Shown one piece after another: positions 14,718-17,960 of a DNA stretch of 17,960 nt. The notes beneath the pieces are model-generated. The model was not told the DNA's origin and searched no databases. It saw nothing but the letters and a program-made list of their open reading frames with translations. The position numbers were made by a program, and so were the translations under genes. How positions within the stretch are numbered: the stretch's first letter is position 1; each line of letters opens with the position of its first letter. Origin of the DNA: Caldimicrobium sp964595655 (lineage in GTDB: Bacteria > Desulfobacterota > Thermodesulfobacteria > Thermodesulfobacteriales > Thermodesulfobacteriaceae); contig CAZQQV010000030.1 of assembly GCA_964595655.1 (NCBI GenBank), positions 1 through 17,960 of the forward strand, written 5' to 3'.

Positions 14718-15836
14718 CTACACTCCTTTTATAACTTTTTGATACAAATCTAAAAATCGATCAAGCATCTTTTCAGCTGTAAAATTTTCTTTCCATCTAA
14801 GATAGGCATTTTGGGAAAAACTTTGGTAAATTTTTTCATTTTCTAAAATCTCTCTTATAGCCTCAGCTAAAGCCTGAGGATTTCTTGGTTCTACATTAAA
14901 CCCAGTTTCTCCATGTTTATTTACCCATGAAACACCAGAAAAGGGAATCTCTGTTGCAACTACTGGTTTACCAAAAGAAAAGGCTTCAAGAATTACCACC
15001 CCAAAAGCTTCTGTTCTTTCAACTGAGGGTAAACAAAATAAGTCACAGGCTTCATAAAAATTTCCAAGTTCAGCCTCTGGAATTTTTCCAAGAAAAAGGA
15101 CATTTCCCTTCCCCTTCTTAGCAAGCTTCTTAAGTTTACCCTCAAGAGGCCCCTCACCTCCAATAAGAATCACATAGTCTTCTCCCAGATAACGAGCTGC
15201 CTCAATCAAATATTCAAATCCCTTGTAATAAACAAGACGCCCAAGAGAAAAAATAATTTTTCTTTTCTTAAATCTCTCCCTAATAGTTTTAACTTTCGCA
15301 GGATCAACCTTTAATTTTTTTTCTATTCCGAGAGGGATTACCACCAATTTATCCCGAAAATTTTTTAAGACCTGAGAGCCCTCAGCATAATAAGGAGATG
15401 TCACAACAATGGCAGAACTCTTCCTCATGAGCCAGAAAAGAAGGGGTTTATAAAAGAGATAAAGCAATTTTTGACGAACTATGTCAAAATGATAGTGAAT
15501 AATCAGTTTGGGTCTTTTTGGTCTTATCAGGAAATAAGCTAAATTCCCCACAGGGTTTGCATGATGGAAGTGAATTATGTCGTAGTTTTCAGCTATCTCC
15601 CTGAATTTAGTTATAAATTGCGGTGATAGGGGAGTTGAGGCAAACCTTCCCAGGCTTTTGACCCGATAAACTTTATAACCCTCTAAGGATTCCTCCCTGT
15701 ATTCATGAGAGGTGTTGGCACACAAGACATCGCATCTTATACCTCTCTTATTTAATCCCTCTGTGATTTCACGAATAATACTTTCTGTACCTCCTACATA
15801 AGGAGGGTAGAATCTTGCTACCTGAAGAACTCGCAT
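14718..15836 (-). CDS. GT4-family glycosyltransferase, polysaccharide synthesis
   Basis: Retaining GT-B glycosyltransferase of 372 residues that transfers a sugar from a nucleotide donor during surface polysaccharide assembly. The N-terminal Rossmann domain has the acceptor-side loop FYPPYVGGTE (9-18) and HFHHANP (89-95). The C-terminal donor domain has SLGRLVYYKGFEYLI (197-211), IGGEGP (225-230) and the E-x7-E pair E276/E284 in EAFGVVILE, followed by the GKPVVAT stretch. No signal peptide or membrane span is visible, so it is cytoplasmic or membrane-associated. It begins 5 nt after the stop of the sugar-phosphate transferase gene, with only a weak and distant ribosome binding site, implying co-translation in one polysaccharide operon. 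Donor and acceptor sugars cannot be deduced. Confidence 0.92.
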   Translation of the reverse strand: MRVLQVARFYPPYVGGTESIIREITEGLNKRGIRCDVLCANTSHEYREESLEGYKVYRVKSLGRFASTPLSPQFITKFREIAENYDIIHFHHANPVGNLAYFLIRPKRPKLIIHYHFDIVRQKLLYLFYKPLLFWLMRKSSAIVVTSPYYAEGSQVLKNFRDKLVVIPLGIEKKLKVDPAKVKTIRERFKKRKIIFSLGRLVYYKGFEYLIEAARYLGEDYVILIGGEGPLEGKLKKLAKKGKGNVLFLGKIPEAELGNFYEACDLFCLPSVERTEAFGVVILEAFSFGKPVVATEIPFSGVSWVNKHGETGFNVEPRNPQALAEAIREILENEKIYQSFSQNAYLRWKENFTAEKMLDRFLDLYQKVIKGV

Positions 15837-15841
15837 AATAT

Positions 15842-17251
15842 TTAATAGGCTCCTCTTCCTGAAAAGATAGCAGGAATGGTCTTAAAAAGAATATAAAGAT
15901 CAAGCCAGACAGACCAGTTTAGAATATAGAAAACATCCATGGTAACTCGTGTAGAATAGGCTATTTCGTTTCTACCACTTACCTGCCAGTATCCAGTAAT
16001 TCCAGGTAAAACCTCTTTATAAATTTCTGCATATTCTCTGTAATAAAGTTCAAGTTCTTCTTTAGTAACAGGTCTTGGCCCAACAAAGCTCATCTCTCCT
16101 TTTAATACATTCAAAATCTGCGGGAGCTCATCAAGTGAAAATCTTCTCAAAAATTTACCTACTCTTGTAATTCTTGGATCATTTTTTAATTTACGATAGT
16201 TTTCCCATTCAAATTTCATAGAGCTATTTTCTTCCAAATATCTTTTTAATCTCCTTTCAGCATCTTCACACATAGTTCTAAATTTGTAAATAAAAAATTC
16301 TTTACCATTTTTTCCTATTCTTTTTTGCTTAAAAAGAACTGGACCCGGAGAATCAATTTTGATAAGTAAAGCCAAAATTATAAAAACAATTACAAAAAAG
16401 GGAAAAATAATTATAAGAAGACATATATCTAAAAATCTTTTTATATATTGATTAAATACCATTCTTAATCCACCTTTAAACTTTAAGAGTAAAAACTCTG
16501 TATGAGGAAACCAGATAAACTCAAAATTAACTAAAGAGTGTTTAAAATCTGGATCAAAGAGAAAAATTTCCTCAACATATTTTCTTAATTTGATTAAAAA
16601 AAGAGATAAATCGTAAGTATTAAAAACTCTTCTATCAAGAATAAGCACATTTACTCCGTTTGTAAGGATTTCTTCATTTAAAAAATCAAGAATTCTTACT
16701 GTATTTTCCTTATTTTCAACAAAATAAGCCTTAATTTCTTCATAAAATCCGTAGGCAGGATTTAATAACTTCTTTAATTTTCTAAAACTTTCATTATTTA
16801 ATCCTATATATATGCATTTTTTCAAAAAAAATCTTTTTAAAAAAAATCTTTTTATAAAATATCTGGAAAGTGGTAGAAATATAGATAGCAGACAAAACTG
16901 AATAAATAGCATAATTCTTGAAAATTCATCGGACTTTTTTGCTATACCTATTATTAAAAATATTGCTAAGAAAGTAAAAAGAAGTGCCTTTAAAAGGTTT
17001 TTAAATTCTTCTAAAAAAGAGCTTGCTAAACTATAGGATTTTTCATAAACCAAAAAAAATACATATATTAAAGGTATCCAGAAGATTTTTAGGAATTGTA
17101 TTAAAGAAAAGTTAAATTGAGGAAGAAAAGAGAAATTTAAATTTTTTCTTATATAAAAAGCTAAAACTAAAGTAAAGTAAAAAAGAAAAAGGTCAAAAAA
17201 AAGAACTAACCCATTAAAGATTAAAATTTTGTGTCTATTTAAAAGGCTCAT
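15842..17251 (-). CDS. Undecaprenyl-phosphate sugar-phosphate transferase (WbaP/WcaJ type)
   Basis: Priming enzyme of exopolysaccharide, O-antigen or capsule synthesis that moves a sugar-1-phosphate from a UDP-sugar onto undecaprenyl phosphate. Its 469 residues show N-terminal membrane spans (about 9-32, 55-70, 87-103 and 112-128), a soluble central domain (about 146-255), and a re-entrant membrane helix (about 273-299) ending in DSPGP. The catalytic domain has KRIGKNGKEF, YKFRTM, the Asp-Glu dyad D374-E375 in SLDELPQ, and MSFVGPRPV; the end is WLDLYILFKTI. This is the full polyisoprenyl-phosphate hexose-1-phosphate transferase layout. Residues 135-144 are a direct repeat KRFFL-KRFFL caused by an exact 15-bp tandem duplication. 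It lies between two glycosyltransferase genes on the same strand. No strong ribosome binding site precedes ATG 17251. The region is very AT-rich. Confidence 0.94.
   Translation of the reverse strand: MSLLNRHKILIFNGLVLFFDLFLFYFTLVLAFYIRKNLNFSFLPQFNFSLIQFLKIFWIPLIYVFFLVYEKSYSLASSFLEEFKNLLKALLFTFLAIFLIIGIAKKSDEFSRIMLFIQFCLLSIFLPLSRYFIKRFFLKRFFLKKCIYIGLNNESFRKLKKLLNPAYGFYEEIKAYFVENKENTVRILDFLNEEILTNGVNVLILDRRVFNTYDLSLFLIKLRKYVEEIFLFDPDFKHSLVNFEFIWFPHTEFLLLKFKGGLRMVFNQYIKRFLDICLLIIIFPFFVIVFIILALLIKIDSPGPVLFKQKRIGKNGKEFFIYKFRTMCEDAERRLKRYLEENSSMKFEWENYRKLKNDPRITRVGKFLRRFSLDELPQILNVLKGEMSFVGPRPVTKEELELYYREYAEIYKEVLPGITGYWQVSGRNEIAYSTRVTMDVFYILNWSVWLDLYILFKTIPAIFSGRGAY
16824..16853. repeat. Exact 15-bp tandem duplication inside the sugar transferase gene
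   Basis: Two adjacent identical copies of a unit made of eight A, TC and five T (16824-16838 and 16839-16853). On the coding strand they encode KRFFL twice, right after the last N-terminal membrane span. The copy number changes length by 5 residues without breaking the frame, while the A8 runs could slip out of frame. Confidence 0.9.
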
Positions 17252-17314
17252 TTCTTAAAAAATTTTAAAATATAAAAAATTTAAATAAGCGAAACAAAAA
17301 TTAGAAATAATGTT

Positions 17315-17960
17315 TTAACAATTTAAGGTTTTAAGGTAATTTAAAATTTCATTTGCAGTTTTATCCCAGCCAAATTGTTTTACCTTTTCTAATCCCTTTT
17401 TAATTAATTCTTTTTGTAAGTTTTCGTCAGTCAGGATTTTAATCATTCCATTTGCTATACTTTCAGGATCATAAGGATCTACATAGACCACTGCATCACC
17501 GTATATCTCTTCAAGGCTTGGTATTTTTGATGCAACAACGGGACATCCACAGGCCATAGCCTCAAGAACTGGAAGTCCAAAACCTTCGTATAATGAAGGA
17601 AATACAAAAAGGCTGGCTTGATTATATAACTTTATCAACTCTTCGTCCTCCTTTTCCCCCAAAAATTCAATTCCTTCAATCTTAGATAATTTTATTTTTC
17701 TAAACACCCTTTTATTTAGCCCTCCCACTAAATAAAGTTTATACTCCGGTAAATTTTTTTTAAAGATTTTAAAGGCTAAAAATAAATTCTCAAGGTTTTT
17801 ATAAGGTTGAAAACTGCCTATCCAAAGAATAAATTTTTCTCTTTTTAATCCAAGAGGTCTGAATTTTTCGTTTATGCCGTTATAAATTACTTTAATTTTT
17901 TCAGGTGGAATATTCAAATTTTCTGCTATTTCTTTTTTGCTAAATTTGCTTACAGTAAAA
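17315..17960 (-). CDS. GT4-family glycosyltransferase, 5' end outside the window
   Basis: C-terminal half of a group-1 (GT4) glycosyltransferase, cut by the window edge. The frame stays open to 17960 and reads TVSKFSKKEIAENLNIPPEK before VIYNGINEKF, the linker typical of the middle of these enzymes. A TTG at 17917 is therefore an internal codon, not the start. The donor-binding domain has ILWIGSFQPYKN, LYLVGG, LYEGFGLPVLEAMACG with the E-x7-E pair, and PVVASKIPS. It resembles mannosyltransferase-like GT4 enzymes, although the sugar is unknown. It is 63 nt upstream of the sugar-phosphate transferase gene on the same strand and belongs to the same polysaccharide cluster. The 63-nt gap is AT-rich and shows no clear promoter or terminator. 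Confidence 0.92.
   Translation of the reverse strand, partial: FTVSKFSKKEIAENLNIPPEKIKVIYNGINEKFRPLGLKREKFILWIGSFQPYKNLENLFLAFKIFKKNLPEYKLYLVGGLNKRVFRKIKLSKIEGIEFLGEKEDEELIKLYNQASLFVFPSLYEGFGLPVLEAMACGCPVVASKIPSLEEIYGDAVVYVDPYDPESIANGMIKILTDENLQKELIKKGLEKVKQFGWDKTANEILNYLKTLNC

Noticed and set aside
17915..17917. TTG as start of a short glycosyltransferase
   Set aside because: The frame continues upstream to the window edge with typical GT4 sequence, so the gene is simply cut by the edge.
1..17960. CRISPR array, insertion sequence or prophage
   Set aside because: No spaced direct repeats, transposase, terminal inverted repeats or phage genes were seen on either strand.

Overview
The window looks like the chromosome of an AT-rich, probably thermophilic and anaerobic Gram-negative bacterium. 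Clues are Lys/Glu/Ile-rich proteins, a c554-like multihaem cytochrome, a TolC/adaptor/RND efflux set (which needs an outer membrane), a haem-binding sensor and a bacteriohemerythrin. Thermodesulfobacteriota or a similar deep-branching sulfur or metal reducer would fit, but this is inferred from gene content and not proven.

Layout. (1) 1-1294, + strand: a pentahaem c-type cytochrome interrupted in frame by TGA at 935-937. A SECIS-like hairpin follows at once, so it is a selenoprotein candidate; its signal-peptide region is also disturbed. A bidirectional terminator (1313-1349) separates it from (2) rho on the - strand (1388-2695). (3) An intergenic stretch carries tRNA-Asn(GTT) on the - strand and the promoter of the next operon. 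(4) 3286-8912, + strand: a compact five-gene operon of bacteriohemerythrin, Cache-domain lipoprotein, membrane haem transducer with HAMP and a CZB-like end but no recognisable methyl-accepting signalling tip, dynamin-like GTPase, and a membrane-hairpin partner. Spacings are 1, 10 and 13 nt, then a 7-nt overlap. (5) 14666-8909, - strand: a tripartite efflux operon (TolC-type channel, membrane fusion protein, RND pump) with its own TTGACA/TATATT promoter. Its last gene overlaps the end of the dynamin operon by 4 nt, tail to tail. (6) 17960-14718, - strand: polysaccharide genes, namely a GT4 glycosyltransferase cut by the window edge, a WbaP/WcaJ-type sugar-phosphate transferase and a second GT4 glycosyltransferase.

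The most striking unit is the five-gene operon. Three potential redox, O2 or small-molecule sensors (a di-iron hemerythrin, a periplasmic Cache lipoprotein and a CxxCH haem protein) are joined to a two-part dynamin system in which one protein has the GTPase and the other the membrane hairpin. I know of no described system with this composition. A reasonable working model is redox-gated inner-membrane remodelling or protection. The selenocysteine candidate in the cytochrome is the second highlight.
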